The notes: a model not told the origin generated them from the sequence alone. A DNA stretch of 64,000 nucleotides from Persicimonas caeni (GCF_006517175.1 NZ_CP041186.1:1136001-1200000), one strand, 5' to 3'. Counted from the stretch's first letter, positions 44,505-54,006 are shown. Program-made: numbers and translations.

Positions 44505-45292
44505 TTATTATCGAGTATCCGTCGAAGATTAGCGGCTTCCCAAGCCATCGCCTTTTCGTAGTGTGGAAACTGCTTTTCCATGGCGCGAAATTCCGGCGTA
44601 TGTACTTCGCGTCGCGTTTGGCCCTCGCGCGGCGGAAAGATCGCGTGCAATAGCTCGTGGTAGACGATGAACTCGACAAAATAATCGGGAACCCACCTCC
44701 GGTCGAGCGCCGGGTGGATGCGGATCAGCTTGCGGTCGAAATCGTAGCTGCCAAAGCGGATGCTTTTGGTGCCACGGCCGCGTCGCCCCCAGGTGATGTG
44801 AATGCCGTCGAGCTCGTCTCGCACGGGTTCGGCGAAGATCTTGAGCACCTTGCGCAACACGACGCCGAGGTTGAAGTGCTCGCCGCGCTGCTGCAGCTCG
44901 TCGTCGCTGGGCGCGAAGCTGATCGCGTCGCGGTTGTCCTGGATAAACTGCTGGATGGTTTGGCGCGCGCCCTTTCGCCCGCTGGCCAGGTCGGCGATGG
45001 CCGACACGGTCGCATCGCAACTGTTCACGAACATGTGGTGAGCGCGAATCTCCTGGCGGTTGCGCCGCCGGCGCGATGAGAGCATGCGCCGGCGGTTGTC
45101 CGTCAGGATGAGATCGACGATCCCGAGAAGCTCCTCGAGGCGCACGTGTAACTTGTGCGCCCGAGGGCGACAGCCTCGCAACTCCGACGGCAACTCCGAC
45201 ATGTCGAGCGTGCCGCGCGTGGTGCGCGGCTCGTCGTCGACGTCTTGCCAATCGAACAACGTGGATTGATTGTTGTTACTGCCGTCGGTCAT
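44501..45292 (-). CDS. SprT-like zinc metallopeptidase domain protein
   Basis: A 263-residue cytoplasmic protein. The zinc site is His212-Glu-Leu-Leu-His216 with a third ligand at His231 (Val-His-Thr-Pro-Glu-Phe), as in SprT/Spartan-type and M48-like minimal peptidases. Upstream residues are basic and helical (Arg-Arg-Arg-Arg-Asn-Arg) and may bind DNA or RNA. It starts three bases after valS ends and overlaps the cytochrome gene start as ATGA. DNA-protein crosslink repair is the known role of Spartan relatives; here it is only a possibility. Confidence 0.78.
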   Translation of the reverse strand: MTDGSNNNQSTLFDWQDVDDEPRTTRGTLDMSELPSELRGCRPRAHKLHVRLEELLGIVDLILTDNRRRMLSSRRRRNRQEIRAHHMFVNSCDATVSAIADLASGRKGARQTIQQFIQDNRDAISFAPSDDELQQRGEHFNLGVVLRKVLKIFAEPVRDELDGIHITWGRRGRGTKSIRFGSYDFDRKLIRIHPALDRRWVPDYFVEFIVYHELLHAIFPPREGQTRREVHTPEFRAMEKQFPHYEKAMAWEAANLRRILDNK

Positions 45293-45295
45293 ACG

Positions 45296-48085
45296 TCACT
45301 GCAACTTGCGAAGCTCCTCCATCGAAGCTTCGAGGGTCGCCTTCTCCTCCAGATACTGCTCCCGCTTGTCCCGCTCCTGCTGGACGATGTGTTCGGGTGC
45401 GTTGTTCACAAACCCGTCGTTGGCGAGCTTGCCTTCGACATATTTGATGTCGTCTTCGACGCGCTCGAGCTCCTTTTGGAGACGAGTGAGCTCTTCGTCG
45501 AGGTCGATAAGGCCGGCCAGTGGGATGCGAATCTCGACGCCGTCGCGCACAGCGGTCGCCGCGCCTTCGACCTCGGGGGCCGCGTCGGTGCTGACGACCT
45601 CGATCTTGTCGGCCTTGGCCAGCCGCTGGATATAGCTCTCACAGGCCTCGATGGCGGCCTTGGCGTCGGCATCGTCAGTGACAAAGAAGACCTCGTCGAT
45701 CGTCTGGCCCGGCTTGACGTTCGTCTCGCCGCGGATGCCTCGAATCGCCGAGATAAGCTCGATGACGCGATCCATCTGGGTGGCGGCCTCTGCGAAGTCC
45801 TCGGCGCCTCGGCTCTCGGGCCACGGCGCGACCATGATGCTCTCGGGAGCATCACCGGCGTGCGGCAACGCCTGCCAGATATCCTCGGTGATGAACGGTG
45901 AAATCGGGTGCATCAGCCGAAGCGTGGCGTCGAGCACGTAGGTGAGCGTGTCACGCGCGGCCTTGCGCTCTTCGGGCGTGGCGCCGCGGTCTTCGTGCAG
46001 CACCTCTTTGCTCAGCTCGATGTACCAGTCGCACAGCTCGTGCCAGACGAACTTGTAGATGAGCTGGGCGGCGTCGTTGAAGCGGAACTCGTCGAGCGCC
46101 TGTTTGACCTCACCGACGACCTGATCGCTTCGCTGCAGGATCCAGCGGTCGGCTACCGACAAATGCTCGGCGTCGAACGGCGTCTGCGCGCTATCTTCCC
46201 AGGAGCTCGTGTAGGTCTCGTAGGCCGGTGCTTCGTAGTCTTCGAGGTTCATCAGCGCGAAGCGCGCCGCATTCCACAGCTTGTTGAGGAAGGCGCGGTA
46301 GCCCTCGATGCGCTTGATGTCGAGTTTGATGTCGCGGCCCTGCGCGGCGTAAATCGCCAGCGTGAACCGAAGCGCGTCGGCGCCCTGCGCGCCCAGACCT
46401 TCCGGATACTGGTTCAGGAGCTCTTTGTGCAGCTCCGGGTCGAGCTCGTCGGACTCGGCGCCGTAGATCATGTGCAACGGGTCGATGACGTTGCCCTTGG
46501 TCTTCGACATCTTGTTGCCCTCCTTGTCACGCACCATCGCGTGCAGGAAGACCTTCTCGAAGGGGACGTCGTCCATGAACCACAGGCCCATCATCATCAT
46601 GCGCGCGACCCAGAAGAACAGGATGTCGAAGCCCGTCTCCATGACCTGGGTGGGATAGAACTTCTCGAGCGTCGGCGTCTCGTCGGGCCAGCCCATCGTC
46701 GAGAACGGCCACAGCGCGCTCGAAAACCACGTATCGAGAACGTCCGGGTCACGCTCGAGATCGTCGCTGCCACACTCGGGGCAGCTATCGGGCGTCTCGC
46801 GGCGCACGATCACCTCGTCGCACTCCTGGCAATACCAGGCCGGGATGCGGTGGCCCCACCACAGCTGGCGGCTGATGCACCACGGGCGGATATTGTACAT
46901 GAAGTGGTCGTAGGTCTTCTTCCACACCGCCGGGATGATCTCGGTGTCGCCCGACTCGACCGCGTCGATCGCCTTTTTGGCCATCGGCTCGGTGTTGACG
47001 AACCACTGGAGCATCGGAAGCGGCTCGACGACCACGCCGGTGCGCTCGCTGCGCCCCGGCGAGTACGGGCGCTCCTCGGTGCCCTCGAGCAGGCCGGCTT
47101 CGTCGAACTTCTCGACCACGAGCTTGCGCGCGTCGTATCGATCGAGGCCGACGAACTCCTCGGGGCCGTTGTCGTTGATCGTGGCGTCGAAGTCGATGAC
47201 CTGGATAACCTCCAGATCGTGGCGCTCGCCGCACTCCCAGTCATTGGGGTCGTGGGCGGGTGTGACCTTGACCGCGCCGGTGCCCTTCTCGGGGTCGGGC
47301 AAAATCTTGTCGGCGATGATCGGAATCTCGCGGCCGACGATCGGCAGCTTGATCTTTTTGCCGATCAGGTCTTGGTAGCGCTCGTCGTCGGGGTGGACGG
47401 CCACGGCGGTATCGCCGAGCATCGTCTCCGGACGCGTCGTACCGACGATGATATGCCCCGAGCCGTCAGCCAGCGGGTACTTGAGGTACCAGAAGCGCCC
47501 GTTCTCCTCTTCGCGGTTGACCTCCAGGTCCGACAGCACCGTCTGGCCCTCCGGGTCCCAGTCGACCATGCGCAGGTCGCGATAGATCAGCCCGTCTTCG
47601 TACAGCTTGACGAACGCCTCGCGCACCGCCTTGTTCAGCCCCTCGTCGAGGGTGAAGCGCTCGCGGTCCCAGTCGCAGGAGGCGCCCATGCGCTTGAGCT
47701 GGTTGATGATCTGGCCGCCGTGCTCTTCCTTCCAGTCCCAGGTGCGCTCCAAGAATTTGTCGCGCCCCAGGTCGTGGCGGGTGCGGCCCTCTTTGGCCAG
47801 CGATCGCTCGACCATCACCTGGGTGGCGATGCCCGCGTGATCGGTGCCCGGCAGCCACAACGCTTCGTAGCCCTCCATGCGCTTCCAGCGGATCAGCAGA
47901 TCTTGGAGGGTCACGAACAGCGCGTGGCCCATGTGCAGGCTACCGGTGACGTTCGGCGGCGGAATGACGATGGTGTACGGCTCTTTGTCGCTCGTCTCGT
48001 CGGCGTGAAAATAGCCGCGGTCCACCCAGAAATCGTACCAGTCGGACTCGACTTCAACCGGGTCGTAGCTCTGATCGATCTTCAT
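45296..48085 (-). CDS. valS: Valyl-tRNA synthetase
   Basis: A 929-residue class Ia enzyme. The HIGH-type motif is Pro-Pro-Asn-Val-Thr-Gly-Ser-Leu-His-Met-Gly-His (44-54) and the KMSKS motif is Gly-Asn-Lys-Met-Ser-Lys-Thr-Lys-Gly. The CP1 editing domain has Gly-Thr-Thr-Arg-Pro-Glu-Thr and Thr-Pro-Ala-His-Asp. The C-terminal coiled coil (Glu-Glu-Leu-Thr-Arg-Leu-Gln-Lys-Glu-Leu-Glu) is typical of ValRS and distinguishes it from IleRS. Length is normal. A promoter pair at 48156-48183 is the likely start of a unit that includes the SprT-like and cytochrome genes. Confidence 0.97.
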   Translation of the reverse strand: MKIDQSYDPVEVESDWYDFWVDRGYFHADETSDKEPYTIVIPPPNVTGSLHMGHALFVTLQDLLIRWKRMEGYEALWLPGTDHAGIATQVMVERSLAKEGRTRHDLGRDKFLERTWDWKEEHGGQIINQLKRMGASCDWDRERFTLDEGLNKAVREAFVKLYEDGLIYRDLRMVDWDPEGQTVLSDLEVNREEENGRFWYLKYPLADGSGHIIVGTTRPETMLGDTAVAVHPDDERYQDLIGKKIKLPIVGREIPIIADKILPDPEKGTGAVKVTPAHDPNDWECGERHDLEVIQVIDFDATINDNGPEEFVGLDRYDARKLVVEKFDEAGLLEGTEERPYSPGRSERTGVVVEPLPMLQWFVNTEPMAKKAIDAVESGDTEIIPAVWKKTYDHFMYNIRPWCISRQLWWGHRIPAWYCQECDEVIVRRETPDSCPECGSDDLERDPDVLDTWFSSALWPFSTMGWPDETPTLEKFYPTQVMETGFDILFFWVARMMMMGLWFMDDVPFEKVFLHAMVRDKEGNKMSKTKGNVIDPLHMIYGAESDELDPELHKELLNQYPEGLGAQGADALRFTLAIYAAQGRDIKLDIKRIEGYRAFLNKLWNAARFALMNLEDYEAPAYETYTSSWEDSAQTPFDAEHLSVADRWILQRSDQVVGEVKQALDEFRFNDAAQLIYKFVWHELCDWYIELSKEVLHEDRGATPEERKAARDTLTYVLDATLRLMHPISPFITEDIWQALPHAGDAPESIMVAPWPESRGAEDFAEAATQMDRVIELISAIRGIRGETNVKPGQTIDEVFFVTDDADAKAAIEACESYIQRLAKADKIEVVSTDAAPEVEGAATAVRDGVEIRIPLAGLIDLDEELTRLQKELERVEDDIKYVEGKLANDGFVNNAPEHIVQQERDKREQYLEEKATLEASMEELRKLQ

Positions 48086-48155
48086 TTCGTCATTCCTTGT
48101 CGGGCTAGTAATCCTTGGGGGCCAAATCGGCCTGCAATTTATACACTCGGTGGGT

Positions 48156-48183
48156 TGTATCCATCACTGCGAAGTTGGGTCAA
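48156..48183 (-). promoter_or_regulatory. Candidate promoter for valS
   Basis: On the minus strand TTGACC (48183-48178) and GATACA (48161-48156) are 16 bp apart, about 70 bp before the valS ATG. Confidence 0.4.
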
Positions 48184-48190
48184 GCCCAAC

Positions 48191-48213
48191 AAAAAACCCG
48201 CCTTTCGGCGGGT
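48191..48213 (-). terminator. Terminator of the CheY-like gene
   Basis: ACCCGCC and GGCGGGT flank TTTC. On the minus strand six T follow. It lies 28 bp after the stop of the gene at 48241. Confidence 0.8.
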
Positions 48214-48240
48214 CCTTGTGAGCGGGTTTGAGCGAGGAGA

Positions 48241-49458
48241 TTACTCCTCGGCCAAAAGCCGCTCGATCTCTACGCGTACTGCCTCGCGGATCTGATCGCC
48301 CAGGCGCTGCTGGACAATCGTGTCGACGCGCTGCTCGCCGTGTTCGAGAAGCTTGGGGAGGACCTTCTTCTGGAAGACCTCGCCCATGATGTTGCGAAGC
48401 AGGCCGGGAAGCTGCTCTTTGACCGAGCGCTTGACCTCTTCTTTGACCATCGTCTCGATCTCGGCGCGGCTCATACCGATATTCGACACGCCCGAATCGC
48501 TGGTCGGCCCGGAGGGGGCGGCGGTGGCGCCGCTGCTCGAGACTTCCTGAGCGCGGGTCGAGGCGTTGACGTCGGGCGTCGAGATGCGCGGCTGGCTTCC
48601 GCCGATGCGCGGCTGGCTGCCGGCGTCCGGAATGCGCGGCTGGCTGCCGCTGTCCGGGCGCATGCGCGACTGGCTTCCGCCGTCGTTGGTGCGCATACGC
48701 GGCTGACTGCCGCTGTCGGTGCGCATGCGCGGCTGACTACCGCTGTCGGTGCGCATGCGCGGCTGGCTTCCACCCGTGCGAAGACGGGACTGGCTGCCGG
48801 CGCTCTGCTGCTGTTGCGGCGACGGATGGCGCGGGTTGCTGTTGTCTTCGACCGGAATGCGCGGCCGACTCTCGGCGGCCGGCTGCGGCGGCGTGCTCGT
48901 CGGCTTCGACGGCGGGCCCGAAGGCGCGCTCGGCTGCGACGAGGGCTGGCTGATCGGCGGCGGCGCCGGCGTAGCGTCGTTCGCCATCGGGGCCGGTTGC
49001 GCCGGTTGCGCCGGCTGAGCCGGTTGCGCAGGCTGAGCCGGTTGCGCAGGCTGAGCCGGTTGCGCAGGCTGAGCCGGTTGCGCAGGCTGAGCCGAGGCAT
49101 CGGCCACCGAGTCGATTGCGTTCAAGAGCGTGTCGGTCTTGAACGGCTTCATGATGACGTCGTCCGCACCGGCATCGCGAGCTTGCTCTTCGCTAAACTC
49201 GCGGTGATTGCCGCCGATCATGATGACCGGGATTTGAGCGGTGTTGCCGTTATTCTTGAGCGCCCGGCACACCTCGTACCCACTGCCGTCAGGCATATGG
49301 TAATCGAGAAGAATCACCGAGGGGGAACGCTCGGCGGCCTGCATGGCCTCCCGCGCGCTTCCGACACCGACAACTTCGAACGGAGCGGCTTTGAGCGCCA
49401 TCTCGACGACTTTGCGGATTGTTCGGCTGTCATCGGCGACCAGAACCGTCGGACTCAT
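48241..49458 (-). CDS. Response regulator with repetitive Pro/Gln and Arg-rich linker
   Basis: A 405-residue protein. The ATG at 49458 has AAGGAG five bases upstream. Residues 1-120 are a CheY-like receiver (D9/D10, phosphoacceptor D52 in Leu-Leu-Asp-Tyr-His-Met-Pro, Lys in Lys-Pro-Phe-Lys). Ala-Gln-Pro triplets follow (about 128-160), then a Pro/Ser linker. About eight Gly-Ser-Gln-Pro-Arg-Met-Arg units and a C-terminal helical domain of about 70 residues ending in Ala-Glu-Glu complete it. No output enzyme is present. Such linkers are common in deltaproteobacterial gliding and chemosensory regulators, but the partner is unknown. Confidence 0.75.
   Translation of the reverse strand: MSPTVLVADDSRTIRKVVEMALKAAPFEVVGVGSAREAMQAAERSPSVILLDYHMPDGSGYEVCRALKNNGNTAQIPVIMIGGNHREFSEEQARDAGADDVIMKPFKTDTLLNAIDSVADASAQPAQPAQPAQPAQPAQPAQPAQPAQPAQPAQPAPMANDATPAPPPISQPSSQPSAPSGPPSKPTSTPPQPAAESRPRIPVEDNSNPRHPSPQQQQSAGSQSRLRTGGSQPRMRTDSGSQPRMRTDSGSQPRMRTNDGGSQSRMRPDSGSQPRIPDAGSQPRIGGSQPRISTPDVNASTRAQEVSSSGATAAPSGPTSDSGVSNIGMSRAEIETMVKEEVKRSVKEQLPGLLRNIMGEVFQKKVLPKLLEHGEQRVDTIVQQRLGDQIREAVRVEIERLLAEE
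49019..49090. repeat. 18-bp tandem repeat in a coding region
   Basis: Four perfect copies of an 18-bp unit encode Ala-Gln-Pro-Ala-Gln-Pro, with degenerate copies on the 5' side in window coordinates. Copy number is likely to vary between strains. Confidence 0.85.
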
Positions 49459-49550
49459 GCATACTCCTTGCAGCGAGTGAGTGGGGTGTCTTGCGCCGCC
49501 TACAAACGGCCGCAACCACGCCAGATTTGAGCATGATCATACCGCCTTCT

Positions 49551-49579
49551 GGAATAACACGGGCCGCATACACGGTCAA
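49551..49579 (-). promoter_or_regulatory. Candidate promoter for the CheY-like gene
   Basis: On the minus strand TTGACC (49579-49574) and TATTCC (49556-49551) are 17 bp apart, about 95 bp before the start codon. Confidence 0.4.
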
Positions 49580-49733
49580 GATTCCCGGTCCGTAAGAGTC
49601 GCTTACATGCGCCCCAACTCGAACAACGCGCCTTGAATCGATCCTCGAATCGGGTCATCATCGGCGAGTGACCCGCCACAGACCGTGGGCGCGACGCTCC
49701 TTTTCCGACTCTTCCCTGTACCGTCTGTGCTAT

Positions 49734-50957
49734 ATGGGCCCCGACCCAACTTCTACAGAGACGCCCCAAGCGTCGACGTCTGAGAGCCTGGCTGCCGGTG
49801 ACGTGCTCAACGAGCGCTACCGCATCGTCGAAGAGCTCGGCAGCGGCGGCTACGGCCAGGTCCTCGCGGCCGAAGATCTACAGGAAGGTCGACGCGTGGC
49901 GATCAAGATTCTCCGCGCCGACGCCGGCAGTCGCGACCCGGCAGCCATGGCGCGCATGCGCCAAGAGGCCGAAATCCTCGAGGCCATCGACCATCCGAAT
50001 ATCGTCGAGATTTACGACGTCGACGAGGCCGACGCCGGCGAATTCATGGTCATGGAGCTTCTCGAGGGCCACTCGATCGACGCGTTGCTCGAGACGGAGG
50101 GCGCCGCGGATCCCGAGCGTGTACGCCCCTTGGTCAAGCAACTGCTCGACGCGCTCTCCGCGGCGCACCGAAAGCAGGTGCTCCACCGCGACCTCAAGCC
50201 CGAAAATATCATCTTGGTCCCCGCCCCCGACGAGCCCGGCGGCGAGCGCGCCAAGCTGCTCGACTTTGGCATCGCCAAGGCGAGCGAGATTCTCGACGAC
50301 GACCCCGACGAGGGGATTACGCTCGTTAAGACCCGCGGCGGCGGGTTCGTGGGCACGCCCCGTTATTGCGCTCCCGAGATCGCGGTCGGGGATCCGGCTG
50401 GCCCCAGCGCCGACATGTTCAGCCTCGGGCTGGTCATGGCCGAGTGGCTCACAGGCAAACCGCGCATCGAAGCCGAAAAGCAAAACCGGGTGCTCTCCAT
50501 CCTCATCCAGCCCACCCCGCTGGACGTCTCGGACTGCCCGCAGGCATGGCAACCATGGCTTTCTCGGATGATCGCCAAGGACCCCGACCAGCGCTACCCG
50601 AGCGCCCAGGAAGCCCTCGATGCCTTCGAGGCGCTCGTCGAGGGCGGCGGCGCCGACGTCGACCTCGCCAAGACCGAGCGCCAAAAGCCGATCAGCAACG
50701 ATCAGGCCTTCGGCGGACAGGTCTTTGGCGACGACGACGTCTCCGAGACCGCCGCCACGCAAGTGCGCGAGCCGCTCGAACTCGCCGACATCGACGACGA
50801 GCCGACCCAAGACTACGAGGAAGCACCGGCATTCGAGGACCACGGCAGCAACAACGTCGCCATGTCGACCGTGCGCTTTGTGATGATCGCCGCCATCAGC
50901 TGCGGCGTCGTCCTGCTCCTCTTATGGCTCGCCCGCCTCTTTCTGGGCGCCAACTGA
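49734..50957 (+). CDS. Membrane-anchored Ser/Thr protein kinase
   Basis: A 407-residue PknB-type kinase. The ATG at 49734 is chosen by homology; no strong ribosome site is seen. The glycine loop is Gly-Ser-Gly-Gly-Tyr-Gly-Gln-Val (36-43), the ATP lysine is K58 (Val-Ala-Ile-Lys), the catalytic loop is His-Arg-Asp-Leu-Lys-Pro-Glu-Asn (151-158), and Asp-Phe-Gly is at 177-179. Gly-Thr-Pro-Arg-Tyr-Cys-Ala-Pro-Glu closes the activation segment. An acidic juxtamembrane stretch precedes one C-terminal helix (about 382-402) with almost no residues after it. It thus has no extracellular sensor domain. A RimK-like gene follows by 42 bp. Confidence 0.93.
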   Translation: MGPDPTSTETPQASTSESLAAGDVLNERYRIVEELGSGGYGQVLAAEDLQEGRRVAIKILRADAGSRDPAAMARMRQEAEILEAIDHPNIVEIYDVDEADAGEFMVMELLEGHSIDALLETEGAADPERVRPLVKQLLDALSAAHRKQVLHRDLKPENIILVPAPDEPGGERAKLLDFGIAKASEILDDDPDEGITLVKTRGGGFVGTPRYCAPEIAVGDPAGPSADMFSLGLVMAEWLTGKPRIEAEKQNRVLSILIQPTPLDVSDCPQAWQPWLSRMIAKDPDQRYPSAQEALDAFEALVEGGGADVDLAKTERQKPISNDQAFGGQVFGDDDVSETAATQVREPLELADIDDEPTQDYEEAPAFEDHGSNNVAMSTVRFVMIAAISCGVVLLLLWLARLFLGAN

Positions 50958-50999
50958 TCCGCAGCGCTCCCCTAAGCAGCGATACACGAAGGCCTTCCC

Positions 51000-51875
51000 A
51001 TGAAGCTCGCCATCTTGTCACGCGGCCGCACCCTCTACAGCACACGACGCCTGGCCGAAGTCGGCCGCAAGCGCAAACACGACGTGCGCATCATCGACCC
51101 GGTCAAATGCACCGTGTCGATGGGCGCCGGCCATCTGTCGACCCAGCGCGACGGGATGAACTTCGAGGGCTACGATTGCGTGATCCCACGCATCGGCGGC
51201 GGCTCGAGCAGCTGGGGGCTGACGCTCTTGCGCCAGATCGAATTGCAGGGCATTCGCGTGCTCAACCCGGCGTTTGGCACCATGGTCGCCGCCGACAAAG
51301 TCCAGGCGATGCAAGAACTCGCCGCTGCCGGCGTCCCCACCCCGACCACGCTGCAGACCAAGAGCACCGACGATCTGCCCGCGCTCATCGCGCAGGTCAA
51401 CGGCCCGCCGGTCATCTTGAAGTTGTTGAAGGGAACCCAGGGCGTGGGCGTCATCAAGGTCGACACCGTCGAGTCGGCCGTCTCCACCCTCGAAGCGCTG
51501 TGGAGCCTGCGCGAAGACGTGCTCATCCAAGAATTCGTCGCCGAGAGCACCGGCGTCGATATCCGCGCCTTCGTCGTCGACGGCAAGGTCGTCGGCGCCA
51601 TGGAGCGCACCGCCCGCGAGGGCGAGTTTCGCGCCAACGTCCACCGCGGCGGCTCGACCCGCAAAGTCGACCTCGACGACGAAGCACGCGAGGTTGCTCT
51701 GCGCGCCGCCAACGCCCTCGGCCTGCGCGTCGCCGGCGTCGACCTACTGCCGAGCACCCGCGGGCCCCTCGTCATCGAGGTCAACGCCTCGCCCGGCCTC
51801 GAAGGCATCGAGGGCGCCACGGGGCGCGACATCGCCAAAGACATCATCAAGTGTGTGGAGCGGCTGGCTGATTAG
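51000..51875 (+). CDS. rimK: RimK family ATP-grasp ligase
   Basis: A 291-residue protein. RimK adds glutamates to the C-terminus of ribosomal protein S6; relatives make other peptide links. ATP-grasp features are clear: Val-Ile-Leu-Lys-Leu-Leu-Lys-Gly-Thr-Gln-Gly-Val-Gly-Val, the Gln-Glu-Phe-Val hinge, Asp-Ile-Arg-Ala-Phe-Val, and Val-Ile-Glu-Val-Asn-Ala-Ser-Pro-Gly-Leu-Glu-Gly. The Lys-Leu-Ala-Ile-Leu-Ser-Arg N-terminus and length match RimK closely. It is downstream of the Ser/Thr kinase; a shared role is possible but not shown. Confidence 0.92.
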   Translation: MKLAILSRGRTLYSTRRLAEVGRKRKHDVRIIDPVKCTVSMGAGHLSTQRDGMNFEGYDCVIPRIGGGSSSWGLTLLRQIELQGIRVLNPAFGTMVAADKVQAMQELAAAGVPTPTTLQTKSTDDLPALIAQVNGPPVILKLLKGTQGVGVIKVDTVESAVSTLEALWSLREDVLIQEFVAESTGVDIRAFVVDGKVVGAMERTAREGEFRANVHRGGSTRKVDLDDEAREVALRAANALGLRVAGVDLLPSTRGPLVIEVNASPGLEGIEGATGRDIAKDIIKCVERLAD

Positions 51876-51935
51876 CGTGCGAATCTCGACGTCTTTCAGG
51901 CGCCACGACCCTGCAAGGCCACTGCCCTCGAACAC

Positions 51936-52316
51936 CTACCGAATCCCCTCCACATTATCCTCCCAATTGCGCCCGTCGAACGGCGTGATCTCGAGCTCGC
52001 CGATCTCCACGCCCTCCAACGCCCGCACGTTCACGTCGACGTCGTCCGGATGGCTGCGCGGCGTATAGAAAGGATGGACGCCGCAGGTCCGGCAGAATTT
52101 ATGGACCGCCTGCTTCGTTCCGAAACGGTATTCGCTGATCGCATCGTCGCCCTGGAGCAGCCGAAAGTGCTCGGGCGGGACGATCAGGTGTAAGAAGCCC
52201 TTTTTGGTGCAAATGGAGCAGTTGCAGTCGAGGATCTCGGCCGCGCCGAGGTCGACGTCGATTTCGAAGCGAATGCGACCGCAGTGACAGCCGCCCTCGT
52301 AGGTTTGTAGAGTCAT
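51936..52316 (-). CDS. GFA/CENP-V family zinc protein
   Basis: A 126-residue protein starting at the ATG at 52316. It has the Glu-Gly-Gly-Cys-His-Cys-Gly-x-Ile-Arg-Phe-Glu motif, Asp-Cys-Asn-Cys-Ser-Ile-Cys and Phe-Cys-Arg-Thr-Cys-Gly-Val-His-Pro-Phe, the zinc-binding set of the Gfa fold. The family includes glutathione-dependent formaldehyde-activating enzyme homologues, but most members have unknown reactions. It is a single gene between convergent and divergent neighbours. Confidence 0.9.
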   Translation of the reverse strand: MTLQTYEGGCHCGRIRFEIDVDLGAAEILDCNCSICTKKGFLHLIVPPEHFRLLQGDDAISEYRFGTKQAVHKFCRTCGVHPFYTPRSHPDDVDVNVRALEGVEIGELEITPFDGRNWEDNVEGIR

Positions 52317-52368
52317 GTATCGGGCTTGGGACAAGGGTCTGAACAATGGTATGAGAGGGCAAGGTGCT

Positions 52369-52397
52369 CCTCCCCGCGGTGTTTAGCCGGGGGGAGG
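52369..52397. other. GC hairpin upstream of a lipoprotein gene
   Basis: CCTCCCC (52369-52375) pairs with GGGGAGG (52391-52397), with inner pairing around CGG/CCG. It lies about 50 bp before the lipoprotein start and has no T-run. Role is unknown. Confidence 0.3.
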
Positions 52398-52449
52398 TGT
52401 CGCGCGTTCGAGCGCGACGGAGGGGCCCCGTCAGCAAGCAAGGGATCTC

Positions 52450-53028
52450 ATGATGAAACTCATTTGGCCAGCAGTCCTCCTGACAACCATTCTCCTGACG
52501 GCCTGCGACAACAGAGTCGAGCCGCCGTCGGCCGAAGAACGCCAGGCGATCTTGAAAGACGCCCCCGAGGTCTTCGCCACCCGCGACGATCACGCCACAC
52601 TAAAGGGTATCGAGACGCTCTACCTGGGACAGCCCAAAGACGACGCCCTCGACGCCCTCGCCGAGTTCTGCCCCAAGACGATGGAGTATAAGGGCGGCGA
52701 CTTTGCCCAGAACGCCTGGTTCCGCGGCTGCGTCTTTCGTGAGCCGCGCGGTGCGCTCATCTCGGTACGCGTCGGTTTCTGGCCCAAGCTCGACGACCAG
52801 GTGGCCACCCTCGAGGTCAAACGCACCGACGTCAAACTCGAGGCCGTACGCGAGCGATTCCGCGACTTCGTCGACGAGGTGACCTTCGACGTGCCCCGCG
52901 CGGGCATCCTCGAGATGCGCTCGGAGAAGTATCAGATCCACGCCGACATCGATGAAGGCGCGGACGGTCCCACGCATATCACCATGGGCTACACCCAAAA
53001 CTGGGCCGAAAAGCTCGAAAAGCAGTGA
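52450..53028 (+). CDS. Unknown lipoprotein
   Basis: A 192-residue protein with AAGGGA before the ATG and a Leu-Leu-Thr-Ala-Cys lipobox at about residue 19. The mature part has two cysteines (Phe-Cys-Pro-Lys, Arg-Gly-Cys-Val-Phe) that could pair, and mixed alpha/beta content. No family is recognised. Its stop codon overlaps the GTG start of the APH-like kinase (GTGA). Confidence 0.75.
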   Translation: MMKLIWPAVLLTTILLTACDNRVEPPSAEERQAILKDAPEVFATRDDHATLKGIETLYLGQPKDDALDALAEFCPKTMEYKGGDFAQNAWFRGCVFREPRGALISVRVGFWPKLDDQVATLEVKRTDVKLEAVRERFRDFVDEVTFDVPRAGILEMRSEKYQIHADIDEGADGPTHITMGYTQNWAEKLEKQ

Positions 53029-53999
53029 GCCTCTCCGAGAGCAACCGAGATCTGCTGCCGACGGCGCGTCGGTTGTTCGGCACGTTGGCCGGCACGTTAG
53101 CCGGCCTTGGCGACGCCGAGCTGCGCCCGCTCGACCGAGGGCTCTCGGCCGACCTGTTCACGGTCCACCCGGAGCCCAGCGCAGCACCCGCTGCCGTCGT
53201 CAAGTTGCAGCGCGGCTTCGCCGGCAAGGTCTGGGCCGAAGCCGGCGCCCTCGCCTTCCTCGCCGACAAAGAGATCCCCGACGTCCCGCGCCCCCTCCTC
53301 GCCGAGCCCAAACACGACCCGCCGGCGCTGGTCCTGTCGTGGGTCGGCGACGCGCACGCCGCCCGCGTCGAACTCGACCGGCTCGACGAGCCTGCGCTCA
53401 CAGAGTTCGCCCACGCCTTCGGCCGCTGGCTCGCCGTGCTCCACCACCTCGAGGTCCCCGCCGGCGACGTCAAGATGTCCTCCGACCCCCTCGCCCTCCC
53501 CGACCGCCTGCTCACCCAGGCCGAAAACGCCCTGAAGCGCTTCGAACGCGACTTCGGCGAGCGAGAACCGGACCTTCTCGACCTGCTCGAACGCGGCCTG
53601 CGTTGGCTCGACGCCCACGCCGCCTCGCTGCTGCCGGGCGACACCCCGCGCCGCATGATCCACCGCGACCTGCGCGCGCCAAACGTGCTGGCCGACGCCG
53701 ACCACCGATTCTGCGGCGTCGTCGACTTCGAGCACGCCGCCGCCGCCCACCCCGCCTGGGACTTCGCCAAGCTTCGCTGGTGGTGGTTCGACCGCCTGCC
53801 CGCCCTCGAAGCGCCCTTTCGCCAAGGCTACGAAAGCAAAAGAGCCTGGCCGGACCGTGACGTCCGCAGGCTCTTTCGCATCTTCGAGGCGACGACGCTG
53901 GTCGCCTATTTTTGGGAGCGCCACCCGGTCTACCCGGGCCAGGCACGCCTGCAACTTGCCGCCGAGCTCGACGACGAGCCGCGTCCGCGGTGGCGCTGA
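53025..53999 (+). CDS. Aminoglycoside phosphotransferase-fold kinase
   Basis: A 324-residue protein starting with the GTG at 53025. The catalytic loop is Met-Ile-His-Arg-Asp-Leu-Arg-Ala-Pro-Asn-Val-Leu and the metal motif is Gly-Val-Val-Asp-Phe-Glu-His-Ala, the APH pattern. The N-lobe Ala-Val-Val-Lys-Leu-Gln supplies the ATP lysine. The Ala-Trp-Asp-Phe-Ala-Lys segment follows as in the family. The substrate may be a sugar, homoserine-like compound or antibiotic; nothing points to resistance specifically. Its stop codon lies in the first degenerate unit of the repeat that follows. Confidence 0.88.
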   Translation: MSLSESNRDLLPTARRLFGTLAGTLAGLGDAELRPLDRGLSADLFTVHPEPSAAPAAVVKLQRGFAGKVWAEAGALAFLADKEIPDVPRPLLAEPKHDPPALVLSWVGDAHAARVELDRLDEPALTEFAHAFGRWLAVLHHLEVPAGDVKMSSDPLALPDRLLTQAENALKRFERDFGEREPDLLDLLERGLRWLDAHAASLLPGDTPRRMIHRDLRAPNVLADADHRFCGVVDFEHAAAAHPAWDFAKLRWWWFDRLPALEAPFRQGYESKRAWPDRDVRRLFRIFEATTLVAYFWERHPVYPGQARLQLAAELDDEPRPRWR

Positions 54000-54006
54000 A
54001 TTCGGA

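Noticed and set aside
45908..48295. 795-codon open frame on the plus strand opposite valS
   Set aside because: It is antisense to an intact valS and has no recognisable domain or ribosome site.
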